Positions 25,716-34,169 of a stretch of 64,000 bases of DNA are shown piece after piece. Under the pieces are notes generated by a model. That model did not search any database and had not been told where the DNA came from. It was given only the letters and a program-made list of their open reading frames with translations. The stretch's first letter is position 1. Every line of letters starts with the position of its first letter. Both the position numbers and the translations under genes were made by a program. This DNA comes from Nocardiopsis kunsanensis DSM 44524. Its GTDB lineage: Bacteria > Actinomycetota > Actinomycetes > Streptosporangiales > Streptosporangiaceae. Location of the stretch: the NCBI RefSeq assembly GCF_000340965.1, contig NZ_ANAY01000033.1:1-64000 (forward strand). Direction: 5' to 3'.

Positions 25716-27131
25716 TCAGAACGAGCCGACGACGGAGACGAGGCTCACGAGCGCGACGACCACCAGGACCGGGATGGCCAGGGTCACGACACCGAGGTCC
25801 TTGTAGGACTGCCGGTGGGTGAGCCCGCAGACGATGAGCAGGGTGACGACGGCACCGGAGTGCGGCAACGTGTCGAGACCGCCCGCGGTCATCGCCGTGA
25901 GCCGGTGCATCGCTTCCATACTGACGCCCTCCTGCTCGGCCATGGCCTGCAGGTCCTCGCCGAGAGCGTTGAGCGCGATCGTCATACCGCCCGAGGAGGA
26001 GCCGGTGAGGCCGGCGGTGACGGAGACGGACAGGACCGAGGTCCACAGGGCGCCGGCGCCGATGCCGAAGACCGAGTCGCGGACGACGGCGAAGGCGGCG
26101 ACCGAAGCGACGACCGCGCCGTAGCCCACCTCGGAGGCGGTGCTGAAGATCGGGAGCATGGACCGCTTGGCGCCGTCGACGAACCCGGTCCACAACGTCG
26201 CGGAGTTGCGGACGTTGAGGGCGGCCAGGAGGAGGATCGCCGCGGCGATGCCCAGCATCACCGCCCACAGTCCGGCGCGTTCGTCGATGGTGGCCCCGCC
26301 GAACCGCTCCTGCTCCAGGTAGGACCAGTCGAGCGCCGGGAAGATGAGCAGGGTGCACGCGAAGTTCACGGCGAAGACCGTGAGCAGCGGAAGGAAGGGC
26401 ACGAGGCGGCTGGCCGGTTCGAGCGTGGTGACCTGGTTCTCGGCACCCTCCTCGGAGGACCCGCCGGCCACATACTCGCTCTGCGGACTGTCGAAGCTCT
26501 CACCCTTGCGGACCAGCGCGCTGCGCCGGTACTCCAGCCACAGCAGACCGAGACCGAAGATGAGGGCACCGCCCACCAGCCCGATGCCGGCCCCGGCGAA
26601 CGACCCGGTGCCGAAGAACTGACCCGGGATGATGTTCTGCACCTGTGGGCTGCCCGGCAGTGCGGTCATCGTGAAGGTGAAGATGCCCAGCGCGATGGTC
26701 GCGGGGATGAGGCGGCGGGGGATGTCGGCGACCCGGAACAGCTCGCGTGCCAGCGGATACATGACGAAGGCCACGACGAAGAGGCTGATGCCGCCGTAGG
26801 TCATCAGGGCCGAGGTGACGATCGTCGCCGCGATCGCGCTCCGCGAGCCCACCAGCTTCGTCACCGTGCGGGCGATGCTCTCCGCGTAGCCGGTGACGGT
26901 CATGAGCACGCCGAAGATCGCACCGAACAGGAACACGGGGAACCAGCTGCCGACGAAATCGGCCATCGCCGGCATGAAGACCTCGGTGTAGGAGGCCAGG
27001 ATCGGGGCCCCGGAGAAGAGCACCGCGACCACCGAGGCCAGAGGAGCAGCGAGAAGGACGGGGACACCGCGGTAGGCGAGGGTGATGAGCAGGAACAAGG
27101 ACGTGACGATGCCTATGATTCCCAGTGCCAT
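25716..27131 (-). CDS. GntP-family permease
   Basis: A 471-aa membrane protein with about 12-14 TM helices, homologous to gluconate/3-hydroxybutyrate:H+ symporters of the GntP family. Landmarks are LGIIGIVTSLFLLITLAYRG at the start, GAIFGVLMTVTGYAESIA, ALMTYGGISLFVVAFVMYPL, FTMTALPGSPQVQNIIP, GLTGSSSGGMTIALNALGE and GGLDTLPHSGAVVTLL. The substrate is probably a small organic acid. No kinase or hydroxybutyrate dehydrogenase neighbour is present to narrow it. ATG 27131 has GAGGAG 7 nt ahead; the frame extends to 27338 but that part is Pro/Arg-rich shadow. Confidence 0.92.
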   Translation of the reverse strand: MALGIIGIVTSLFLLITLAYRGVPVLLAAPLASVVAVLFSGAPILASYTEVFMPAMADFVGSWFPVFLFGAIFGVLMTVTGYAESIARTVTKLVGSRSAIAATIVTSALMTYGGISLFVVAFVMYPLARELFRVADIPRRLIPATIALGIFTFTMTALPGSPQVQNIIPGQFFGTGSFAGAGIGLVGGALIFGLGLLWLEYRRSALVRKGESFDSPQSEYVAGGSSEEGAENQVTTLEPASRLVPFLPLLTVFAVNFACTLLIFPALDWSYLEQERFGGATIDERAGLWAVMLGIAAAILLLAALNVRNSATLWTGFVDGAKRSMLPIFSTASEVGYGAVVASVAAFAVVRDSVFGIGAGALWTSVLSVSVTAGLTGSSSGGMTIALNALGEDLQAMAEQEGVSMEAMHRLTAMTAGGLDTLPHSGAVVTLLIVCGLTHRQSYKDLGVVTLAIPVLVVVALVSLVSVVGSF

Positions 27132-27672
27132 GGGGGCTCTCCTCGGGGGTCGGGGCAACGTGTGCCGGATCTTTCGCCGGGGACGGCGTCGTCCCGGGGC
27201 CGGCGCGGGCGTCCAGCAGCACGGGGGAGTGCTGTGAGTGTGTGCTGCATCCAGTGGGATCGCCGCCGGGCGGGCGGGCATCCCGGGGTGATTTTCGCGC
27301 CGGTGTGGTGACGGAGGAAATAGTGAATAGTGGGGCACATCACCGCGATGTTGTGGGGTGCAAGGGGGTTGAAGCGGCGGGGTGCTCGTGGTATCGGGTC
27401 TTTGGTGGGGGAAACACCGTTGATAGTGCTCCTACGGGCGCCAGAAAACGTTGTCAGTGCCCACAAGAGCACTGACAACCACCCGGGCCGACACGGCCGG
27501 GCCCCGAGCACCACGCACACACGTGCCCCCCGGCACCACAAGACTCCCTTCACACCCATCAACACATCTGGGGCAGGTGCGAGCGTAGGCATGGAACGGC
27601 CGCCTGCAACCGGGCGTTTTACCCCGTGTGAGCGAATTTTTGACAGTGGACATCTGGTCGGACGTCGATGTG
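27132..27672. other. Intergenic region with a terminator hairpin
   Basis: About 540 bp without a supported gene. It contains the promoter region of the GntP gene (AT-richer patch about 27305-27360) and, further right, a terminator for the operon at 27.7-31.2 kb (listed separately). Short frames here give only low-complexity peptides. Confidence 0.5.
27446..27479 (-). terminator. Intrinsic terminator, minus strand
   Basis: A perfect 11-bp stem GTTGTCAGTGC/GCACTGACAAC (27450-27460 with 27469-27479) with an 8-nt loop. On the minus strand it is followed by GTTTTCT. It lies about 195 nt downstream of the last frame of the NB-ARC operon and upstream of the GntP gene. Confidence 0.7.
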
Positions 27673-27931
27673 TCAGGACGCCCACGAGCCGCTCTCCGGG
27701 CCGACCAGGTAGACCGTGAACCGCTGTTCCTCACCATCGGCGAACTCGACCCGGATTCAGGATGGTGGGCATGTGCAGCCCGATGGCGAAGCTCGCGCTG
27801 AAGTCGTTGATGGGCTCAAAGAGATGTAGCTCCGTGCGGGTGGCCTCGAATGCCTGTTCCCCGGGGCGCACGTAGGTTTCGATGCGCCTGCCGAGTTCCA
27901 GGCACGGGGCCTCAGCCGCTACCCGCCCCAT
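27673..27931 (-). pseudogene. Small ORF split by one frameshift
   Basis: ATG 27931 lies inside the end of the NB-ARC/TPR gene (20-bp overlap). The frame reads PCLELGRRIETYVRPGEQAF and ELHLFEPINDFSASFAIGLH, then stops after a switch near 27750. One base out of frame the text continues sensibly as RVEFADGEEQRFTVYLVGPE and ends with SGSWAS at 27673. A single indel would restore an ~85-aa beta-rich protein. I do not recognise the family. Either a fresh pseudogene or a sequencing error. Confidence 0.5.
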
Positions 27932-30368
27932 CACCTGAGCGCGCCGAGGCCGCCGTGATCTCTTCGCGCAGGCGCGCGGCCCGGGGATCGGTGAAGCCTT
28001 CCAGAGCCTCCAGCGCCTCGTGCCAGTGCCCGCGCGCTGCCTCCTGGTCTCCGGTGGCGGCCACCGCTGAGGCCGACCGGTCCAGGCAGACCGCGAGCTT
28101 CCACCGGTCCTGGTGCCTGCGGTAACTGTGGGCCGCCTGCCGGTAGAACTTCGCGGCCTCTCCCGGACGTTCGAGCGTTTCGTGGACCTCGCCCACGCCC
28201 TCGAAAGCTTCGGCCTCGCGCACCTGGTCGCCGATCCGGCGGTGCAGATTCGCCGCTTCGTGGAAGCAGGTGAGGGCCTCCTCCGGGTGTTCGAGCAGCA
28301 GATGGATCCGGCCGAGTTCCAGGAGCGCGAAACCCTCCCTGGGGGAGTTGTCCAACTCGCGGGCGACCTCGAGCCCGCGCTGTGTGCAGGACAGTGCGCG
28401 ATCGGTCCGGCCCAGTTCCCGCCATGCCGCGCCCGAACAGGCCAGACAGGCGAACTCGCCCATCTTGTTGCCGCTCTCCTGGAGGATCCCGACCGCCTCC
28501 TCGGCCAGGTCCACCGATTCCTGGGGACGCCCCGAATCGAGCAGTGCATCGGCCAGGTTGCCGAGCGCGATCCCCTCCCAACCCCGCTCACCCAGGCGCC
28601 TGACCGTGGCCAACGACCGTTCGAAAAACTCGCGCGCCTCGGCGGGCCGGTGCTCGCGCAAGTGGGCCAGCCCCAAGGCGTTCAGTGACATGGCCTCCCC
28701 GAGCTCGTCCCCCGACTCCCGGCGCAGTTCAAGAGCGCGTCGATGGTGGGCGAGCGCCTCCTCCCGTCGGTGGGACTGCACATAGGCCATCCCCAGGCTC
28801 TCCGCCAGGTCGGCCTCGGCCGCACGCTCGTGCTCGCGCCGGGCCGCACCCAGACCGAGGAGGCCGGCGGTGATCCATTCGGCCATGGGGGCCCGGTAGA
28901 TGTGGTCGTGCCTGAGCACCACGGGCAGACGCCAGGCGAGCCCGTCCATCCCGGACGAGACGGCGGCTTCGGTCGCGGCGAGAAGGTTCTTGCTCTCGGT
29001 CTCGAACCACCGGACCGCTTCCGTGTGTTCGGTGAATGCGTGGACGCCTCGAAGTGCGCCCTCGTGCGGCTCCGGGCCCGGTTCGAGGTGTCGCAGTGGT
29101 GAGTGCACCGCCCTGGCCGCGGAGTCCGCGATCTGCAGGTACCAGGACAGCAGGCGTCTCAAGGCTTCCTGGCGATGCTCCGGTTCCTCCTCGCGGCGGG
29201 CTTGGTCCAGGGCGTAGGAGCGGAGCAGGTCGTGGAAGCGGTACCGGTCGGGGCCGGACTGCTCCACCAGGTGCGCGCCCACGAGTGAGTCCAGGATGCG
29301 GCGTGCGCGCCGGACGGGCAGATCGGCCAGGGCAGCCGCGGCCCCCGCATCGAAGTCATGGCCCGGATGCAGCCCCAGCAAGCGGAACTGGCGCGCGGTT
29401 TCCTCCGGCAGAGCCCGGTAGGACCAGGCGAAAACGGAGTGGACCGCGTCGGCCTCCTCCTCGTCATCGGTGGCCAGGGCGTCCCAGAGCCCCGATTCGT
29501 CGCGCAGGTCCTGGATGAGTTCGCCCAACGGCATGTGGGGCCGGCTCGCCGCACGCTCGGCGGCGATGCGCAGGGCCAGGGGCAGCTGCCCGCACAGCCG
29601 GGCCAGCTCGGAGACCTCGCGGGCATCGTCCTTGGGACGTTGGTGGACGGTGACGTGTTCCAGCAGTTCCACGGCCTCGGCCGGGTCCAGGGCCCGGACG
29701 GTGAGGCGCTGCGCCCCGTCCCGGGCGACCAGACCGGACAGCCGGTCCCTGCTCGTGACCAGCACCACGCAGCCCGCGGAGCCGGACAGCAGGGGCCGCA
29801 CCTGGGCTGCGGTCGAGGCGTTGTCCAGCAGGATCAGCACGCGCCGGTCCGCGAGCAGGGAACGGTAGAGGGCTGCGCGGCTGTCGAGGTCGGCAGGCAT
29901 CGTGTCGGCCGAGACCCCGAGTGAGCGCAGGAACCGGTCCAGGGCCTGTTCCGGGGGCAGGGCCGGGCCAGGGCCGTAGCCGCGCAGGTCCACGTAGAGC
30001 TGCCCGTCGGTGAAGTGCTCCCGGACCCGGTGCGCCCAGTGCAGGGCCAAGGCGGTCTTGCCCACGCCGGCCGTACCGGTGATGACGTGGATCGACGCTG
30101 CCTGCCCGGGCTCGGAGCCCCCGCCGGTCAGGTGGGCGCTGAGTACCTCGGTCTCCCCCAAGCGGTTGATGAACCCGTGCACCTCGCCGGGGAGTTGCCT
30201 GGGGACCGGGGCGGGGGAGAGGCCCGGTTCGTGTCCGTGGAAGTGCACCCCTCCCCGGACCTCGCGTGCCTGCACTGCACGGCCGGACACCTCCGCCATG
30301 CGTGCCCGGTCGCCGCGGCTGCCTTCGTCGGGTTCCCCACCCGGTTCGTGGGGTCTGTTGTCAGGCAC
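27912..30368 (-). CDS. NB-ARC/TPR STAND regulator (AfsR-like without SARP domain)
   Basis: An 818-aa signal-transduction ATPase. After an ~85-residue variable start with VHFHGHEPGLSPAPVPRQLP, the NB-ARC module has Walker A TGTAGVGKTAL (~95-105), Walker B RVLILLDNA and the GxP-type LCGQLPLALRI. A winged-helix region (SVFAWSYRALPEETARQFRL) follows, and then about eight TPRs (ALAHHRRALELRRESGDELG and so on). Such STAND proteins oligomerise on ligand binding. GTG 30368 overlaps the stop of the DUF6879 gene (GTGCCTGA), implying coupling; ATG 30299 is the alternative start. Paralogous to the product of 62118-63377. Confidence 0.9.
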   Translation of the reverse strand: MPDNRPHEPGGEPDEGSRGDRARMAEVSGRAVQAREVRGGVHFHGHEPGLSPAPVPRQLPGEVHGFINRLGETEVLSAHLTGGGSEPGQAASIHVITGTAGVGKTALALHWAHRVREHFTDGQLYVDLRGYGPGPALPPEQALDRFLRSLGVSADTMPADLDSRAALYRSLLADRRVLILLDNASTAAQVRPLLSGSAGCVVLVTSRDRLSGLVARDGAQRLTVRALDPAEAVELLEHVTVHQRPKDDAREVSELARLCGQLPLALRIAAERAASRPHMPLGELIQDLRDESGLWDALATDDEEEADAVHSVFAWSYRALPEETARQFRLLGLHPGHDFDAGAAAALADLPVRRARRILDSLVGAHLVEQSGPDRYRFHDLLRSYALDQARREEEPEHRQEALRRLLSWYLQIADSAARAVHSPLRHLEPGPEPHEGALRGVHAFTEHTEAVRWFETESKNLLAATEAAVSSGMDGLAWRLPVVLRHDHIYRAPMAEWITAGLLGLGAARREHERAAEADLAESLGMAYVQSHRREEALAHHRRALELRRESGDELGEAMSLNALGLAHLREHRPAEAREFFERSLATVRRLGERGWEGIALGNLADALLDSGRPQESVDLAEEAVGILQESGNKMGEFACLACSGAAWRELGRTDRALSCTQRGLEVARELDNSPREGFALLELGRIHLLLEHPEEALTCFHEAANLHRRIGDQVREAEAFEGVGEVHETLERPGEAAKFYRQAAHSYRRHQDRWKLAVCLDRSASAVAATGDQEAARGHWHEALEALEGFTDPRAARLREEITAASARSGDGAGSG

Positions 30369-30969
30369 GGGTGGCTTCCGCCCCACCCACCTCACGCCCG
30401 AAGAACTCCTCCAGAGGCTCGGCGTCCTGGTGCAGGGCGGCGATCTGGGCCCGGCACCGTGTGGTGATGGAGGGGTCGGTGAAGCGTTCCCCTCCTTGGA
30501 GGACACCCTGGGGGTCGTAGAGGATCTTGTACGTCACTTGATCGCCCACGTTCAAGACCTCCGGAAGCCGGCCGCCCCGTTCGAGCGCGGCGATGGGGCC
30601 GGCAGAGACGACCCGCACGTCCTCGCCGCACTGCGCCCGAACACGCAGGGAGTGCAGTTCCCACAGCAGGTAGATGGTCATCGGTTTCTCCGCGACACGG
30701 ACCCGCCTGATCCTGCAGCCCGATCGGGCGAGTTCCGCGAAGTCCTTCTGTAGAGAGGAGCGGTTGCTCTCCAGAAGCCGGAGCGATTCGTCCCTTCGCC
30801 CCTCACGGAACGCCATCCAGCTGGCACTTTCCGGCTGATGGAAGTCCTGCTGCCGTTCGAACTTCCAGATATCGGTGTTCTCCAGCGAGGACAAACGAGC
30901 GTCGAAATCCTCCTGGTAGGGATCGAGCGCCAGACGTTCTCCGGAAAGACCGTCGATGGTGTCAAGCAT
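30361..30969 (-). CDS. DUF6879 family protein
   Basis: A 202-aa cytosolic protein of the actinomycete DUF6879 family. Signatures are WKFERQQDFHQPESASWMAF, ESLRLLESNRSSL, YLLWELHSLRVRAQCGE and VTYKILYDPQGVLQGGERF. The function is unknown; members usually sit in small regulatory clusters. The ATG overlaps the stop of the upstream 90-aa gene by 8 bp, and its own stop overlaps the NB-ARC start by 8 bp, so the three are co-translated and probably act together. Confidence 0.9.
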   Translation of the reverse strand: MLDTIDGLSGERLALDPYQEDFDARLSSLENTDIWKFERQQDFHQPESASWMAFREGRRDESLRLLESNRSSLQKDFAELARSGCRIRRVRVAEKPMTIYLLWELHSLRVRAQCGEDVRVVSAGPIAALERGGRLPEVLNVGDQVTYKILYDPQGVLQGGERFTDPSITTRCRAQIAALHQDAEPLEEFFGREVGGAEATRA

Positions 30970-31234
30970 CGGGGATGTCTGCTTTCGCTGATATCAGAGT
31001 GTTGCGGGGGATGATGACGAGTCGTTCGTCCTCGGCAATGGCGGCGTCCGGCGGGAGCTGCCGTTTGTGGAGATCGGTCAGGTCACGCCCGATCACGGCG
31101 ATGTCGCCGTTGTCGAGCTCCCAGATGTCGGGGCATCCGTTGACCCGGTCCGTGTTGCCCAGATCCTCCGGTGACCTGCCGAGTCTGCGTGCCATGGTCG
31201 CTGCGGGGTCTGCCTCCCAAGGACGCTTCATCAT
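30962..31234 (-). CDS. Small conserved actinobacterial protein, partner of DUF6879
   Basis: A 90-aa protein with ATMARRLGRSPEDLGNTDRV, CPDIWELDNGDIAVIGRDLT and ERLVIIPRNTLISAKADIPD. I recall similar small proteins directly upstream of DUF6879 genes in Streptomyces relatives, but no function. ATG 31234 (or the next ATG, 31231) is preceded by GGAAGGGG 3 nt away. It heads a three-gene operon with DUF6879 and the NB-ARC regulator. Confidence 0.85.
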   Translation of the reverse strand: MMKRPWEADPAATMARRLGRSPEDLGNTDRVNGCPDIWELDNGDIAVIGRDLTDLHKRQLPPDAAIAEDERLVIIPRNTLISAKADIPDA

Positions 31235-31772
31235 GGGCCCCTTCCGCGCACGGTTCGGGGGAGTGCGCTCTTCGAAAATAGCACGGAAATCATCTCCGTC
31301 CGAGTGAGGAATATGTCCCGCGTGGTCATGTTTGCTGTACTCTGCGCCGGAGAAGTGCATGGAGTCGAAGGCGGATCTGGCTATGTCCGGAAAACGGCAG
31401 GTCATGAGGGTTCTGTGGCGCTTGGTTTCTGGGTTCCCTCTTGCTGTACGTGCTCTTTGAGGTGTGTTGTGCCCGGTGCGAAGGTGCGCTCGGAGATCCT
31501 GGCCGTCGAACTCGTGGGAAGAATTTTGTGCGGTTCTTGAGGGTGGATCAATAATGCACCTGAAAATGCATGTGCATTCCGCTGCAAAATCGGGCATTCC
31601 AGTCCGGCTGAGCGCCGGTCCCGGGCGTGCGATGCCCGCGCGACCGGCAGGGCCCCGTTCGATGCGGTGCGGTGGCAGGGGAGAGGACGGGGATGAGCGA
31701 CGCTGCTCCCCCCGTCCGTGGTCACGGAGGCCGGGAAAAGTGGTCGCGGATGGGGGAGGAGGGCAGCCGGGG
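31235..31772. other. Intergenic region with no supported gene
   Basis: About 540 bp, slightly less GC-rich than the surroundings between 31290 and 31570, holding the promoter of the DUF6879 operon. Short frames at 31304-31540 (plus) and 31402-31725 (minus) have neither ribosome sites nor recognisable domains. Confidence 0.5.
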
Positions 31773-32072
31773 TCAGTAGACCCGGATGACCTCACGAACG
31801 TCGGTGGAGACCAGGTAGTCCTTGGGGTCCAGTGCCATCGCCTCACGTTTGGGGGAGCCCCAGTACTGGCTGTTGCGCTCGGCGCAGGTCTCGGGGCCCT
31901 CGTAGGAGATCTCCCAGATGAAGTGGTGGCGCTCCCGGTCGATCCATGCGCCGCCGAGGGAGAACCCGAACTCCAGGCGCAGGGGGACGATCTCCTCTTT
32001 CCAGCGCCGGACCCACTCGTCGAGCAGGCCATCCCGGACGGTGTAGGTGCGTACCTGAGTGGTGACGGTCAC
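31773..32072 (-). CDS. NIPSNAP-type stress-responsive barrel protein
   Basis: A 99-aa protein with the dimeric alpha/beta barrel pattern: VTTQVRTYTVRDGLLDEWVR, then IVPLRLEFGFSLGGAWIDRE and HHFIWEISYEGPETCAERN. NIPSNAP/dabb proteins are small cytosolic enzymes or binding proteins; the substrate is unknown. I chose GTG 32072 because AGAGG lies 7 nt upstream and the barrel starts there; the frame to 32150 is Pro/Gly-rich. It lies about 80 bp after the DUF397 gene and may be co-transcribed with it. Confidence 0.75.
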   Translation of the reverse strand: MTVTTQVRTYTVRDGLLDEWVRRWKEEIVPLRLEFGFSLGGAWIDRERHHFIWEISYEGPETCAERNSQYWGSPKREAMALDPKDYLVSTDVREVIRVY

Positions 32073-32153
32073 GACGCTGCCTCTCACGGACAGAGGCCCG
32101 GCGCCCGGACCGGAGGCCCGGACGGGCGCCGGGGTGTGGGGGTGGTTCACGGG

Positions 32154-32414
32154 CTACGGGCGTGCGGTACGGGCGAGGGTGAGGAAGGCGTCCCACTCGG
32201 CGGCGGGGAAGGGCAGGTGGCCCTTGGCCGGGTTCTTGGAGTCGCGGACGGCCGCGCCGCAGGGGAAGTCGGCGACCTCGACGCAGTTGCCGTTGACACC
32301 GCTGTAGCTGCTCTTGCGGAAGCTGGCGGGGATGTGGGCGACCTCTATGCAGTTCTGCCCCTGGTCGCTGTAGCTGCTCTTACACCACATCATCTGGTCG
32401 CTCACTGTTGTCAC
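32154..32414 (-). CDS. DUF397 protein with two DUF397 units
   Basis: An 86-aa protein with two tandem DUF397 cores: WCKSSYSDQGQNCIEVAHI and FRKSSYSGVNGNCVEVADF, the second continuing into VRDSKNPAKGHLPFPAAEWD. DUF397 proteins (BldB/AmfC-neighbour type) act with XRE-DUF5753 regulators in actinomycete development and stress clusters, probably as a toxin-antitoxin-like or signalling pair. Its ATG overlaps the stop of the upstream regulator gene (ATGA, 32411-32414). Confidence 0.93.
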   Translation of the reverse strand: MTTVSDQMMWCKSSYSDQGQNCIEVAHIPASFRKSSYSGVNGNCVEVADFPCGAAVRDSKNPAKGHLPFPAAEWDAFLTLARTARP

Positions 32415-33262
32415 TCTTCTAGCTCTTGGAGGAGGCGGTTGATGAAGGCTAGCGACTGCACCGGGGCCATGGCGCAGCTCTGCGTGCTGCCGAACATGTC
32501 GTTGAATAGCCTGACCTGGTGTTCCTCTTCCAGATACATGCTAGTTGCGGGGGTCTCCAGGTAGGCGATGCTGGCATCCCGGAGATCCGTGAAGTCCATG
32601 ATCACGTAGCTTCCCTCGGTTGACGGATGTGCTCCCGCAGAGAAAGGCAGTACGTAGATATTGATGTTGTGGCGCGAGGCCATCTGCGTCAGATGACGCA
32701 ACTGCTCTTGCATCACATCGCTTGTACCGACCATGCGCCGCAGCGCCGCCTCATCGATCAGCGCCATGAACGTAGGCGGATCGACTCGGTTGAGGACCCC
32801 TTGCCGCTTGACGCGCGCTTCTACTCGTCGATCGATTTCATCGTCGTCACGGACAAGGTTCGCTCGAAAGATGGCATCCGCGTACTGGGGCGTCTGTAGC
32901 AAGCCCGGAATCACTTGAGATTCATATGTCCGAAATGTGCTCGCCTCGGCCTCAAAGTCCGCCAGCATCTGCGGGATGAGGTCCTTGTACTGCGACCACC
33001 ATCCCTTCTTGCCTGCAAGTTTGGCCAGTTCGTGGAGGGTTGCGCGTTACTCCGGGGTGACCTCGTACAGGTCCAAGAGCTTGTTCAGAGTCCCAGCGGG
33101 CACAGCTTTTGACTCCGCCTGCTCGATCGCTCCGAGGCTGGACTTGCCTAAGCCTGCCTTCTTGGCAGCTTCGACGATGGTCAAGCCAGCTTGGGCGCGC
33201 AGGCGCTTGAGCTCAGATGACAGTCGTCGTCGACGAATGCTCGGGCTGTAGGGAGTTGCCAT
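32411..33262 (-). pseudogene. XRE-DUF5753 regulator interrupted by an in-frame TAA
   Basis: The full frame would encode a ~283-aa WhiJ-type regulator. Residues 1-71 hold the XRE helix-turn-helix (SSELKRLRAQAGLTIVEAAK, then KAGLGKSSLGAIEQAESKAV). After LYEVTPE comes TAA (33047-33049), and the same frame then continues perfectly with RATLHELAKLAGKKGWWSQY and the complete DUF5753 domain (YESQVIPGLLQTPQYADAIF ... AFINRLLQELEE). A CAA-to-TAA change explains it. Two separate frames remain: 33047-33262, and 32411-32968 from an internal ATG. Either a very recent pseudogene or a read-through/split gene. The downstream DUF397 gene is coupled to it. Confidence 0.88.
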
Positions 33263-33268
33263 GGGTGG

Positions 33269-33274
33269 AGCCTA
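33269..33274 (-). promoter_or_regulatory. Leaderless-type -10 box of the XRE regulator
   Basis: On the minus strand TAGGCT ends 6 nt before ATG 33262, and no Shine-Dalgarno is present. The palindromic operator begins 12 bp further upstream, in the -35 region. Confidence 0.5.
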
Positions 33275-33285
33275 GCGGAAAAGTT

Positions 33286-33334
33286 TCACCGGAATCCGGT
33301 GAGATTGATTGACTCCCCCGGATTCCGGTGTGAA
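33286..33334. promoter_or_regulatory. Palindromic operator pair upstream of the XRE regulator
   Basis: TCACCGGAATCCGGTGA (33286-33302) is a perfect 7+3+7 palindrome. A second copy of its half, CCGGATTCCGGTGTGAA (33318-33334), lies 16 bp further on in inverted orientation. The first copy covers the -35 region of the regulator promoter. Autoregulation by the XRE-DUF5753 protein is the natural reading. Confidence 0.65.
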
Positions 33335-33489
33335 GATGAGTTGTGTAGTCAGTGATCAAGTGTTCACGCAGAGTCTCTGTCGCTCAGGCTACGCCGTGCC
33401 CCTCCCGTCGACCGGGAAACGCGAAGGATGTACCTCTGCGGGCACGCCGACCCCCGTTCAACTCCCACGTGCGAAGGAGCTCGTTCGTC

Positions 33490-34053
33490 ATGCCCGCAAC
33501 TGCCCCGATGCCTCTGCTGCCGGAGGTGACCGTTCCGCTCGGAGAGCTGGTGCCGCCCCGATGCCGGCACTACTTCACTGGCCAGGCCGACATCCGCAAC
33601 TACAAGGCGCGCTGCTACTCCTTCGGCGGGTCCGTCCAGTACATGCCGCTGGTGCGCGCCTTCCTGAACACCTGCGCCGCCACCCGGTCCGAGGACTACC
33701 GCTACCTGTTCACCCTGCTCGGGTCCGAGCTCGCCAACAACGCCGTCGAGCACACCCGCTCGGGGGAGTCCTACGGCACCTACACCTTCAAGTGCGAACG
33801 GCTGGACGGCGGGCTGAAGCTGACTTGCCGCGACCAGGGCGCACGCGACCGCACGCGGATCGAGTTCGACCACCGTTCGTACCTGCGTTCCCACCTGAAC
33901 GGGCTGGGTCTGGCGGCCGAGTCCGGCCGCGGCCTGGCGCTGATCGATGCCCTGGCCACCACCTGGGGCGACAACGGCATCCCCGAGCGCCGCCAGGTGT
34001 GGTTCTTCCTGGCCTACGACCTGACCGGCAACCTCTGGAACACCGCCGCGTAG
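33490..34053 (+). CDS. Histidine-kinase-like ATPase (anti-sigma RsbW type)
   Basis: A 187-aa GHKL ATPase. The N box is GSELANNAVEHTRSG (residues ~77-91), the G1 box is CRDQGARDR and the G2 box is ESGRGLALIDALA, so the ATP lid is intact. Actinomycetes carry many such stand-alone proteins beside XRE-DUF5753/DUF397 genes; they are relatives of anti-sigma kinases RsbW/SpoIIAB. ATG 33490 follows AAGGAG at 10 nt; the upstream frame to 33352 is not conserved-looking. Divergent from the XRE regulator across the operator. Confidence 0.9.
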   Translation: MPATAPMPLLPEVTVPLGELVPPRCRHYFTGQADIRNYKARCYSFGGSVQYMPLVRAFLNTCAATRSEDYRYLFTLLGSELANNAVEHTRSGESYGTYTFKCERLDGGLKLTCRDQGARDRTRIEFDHRSYLRSHLNGLGLAAESGRGLALIDALATTWGDNGIPERRQVWFFLAYDLTGNLWNTAA

Positions 34054-34169
34054 AGCGCGGCTGCATCACGCCCCTCGGACGTGAAACGGGCCCAGGAGAG
34101 CGCGCCAACGCCTCCCGGGCCCTCAATCCCGAAATCCCGTCACTTGCGTATGAACAGAAAGCAGGATCG

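Noticed and set aside
31304-31540. Small plus frame with several Cys
   Set aside because: No ribosome site, no domain, and codon third positions are not biased to G/C.
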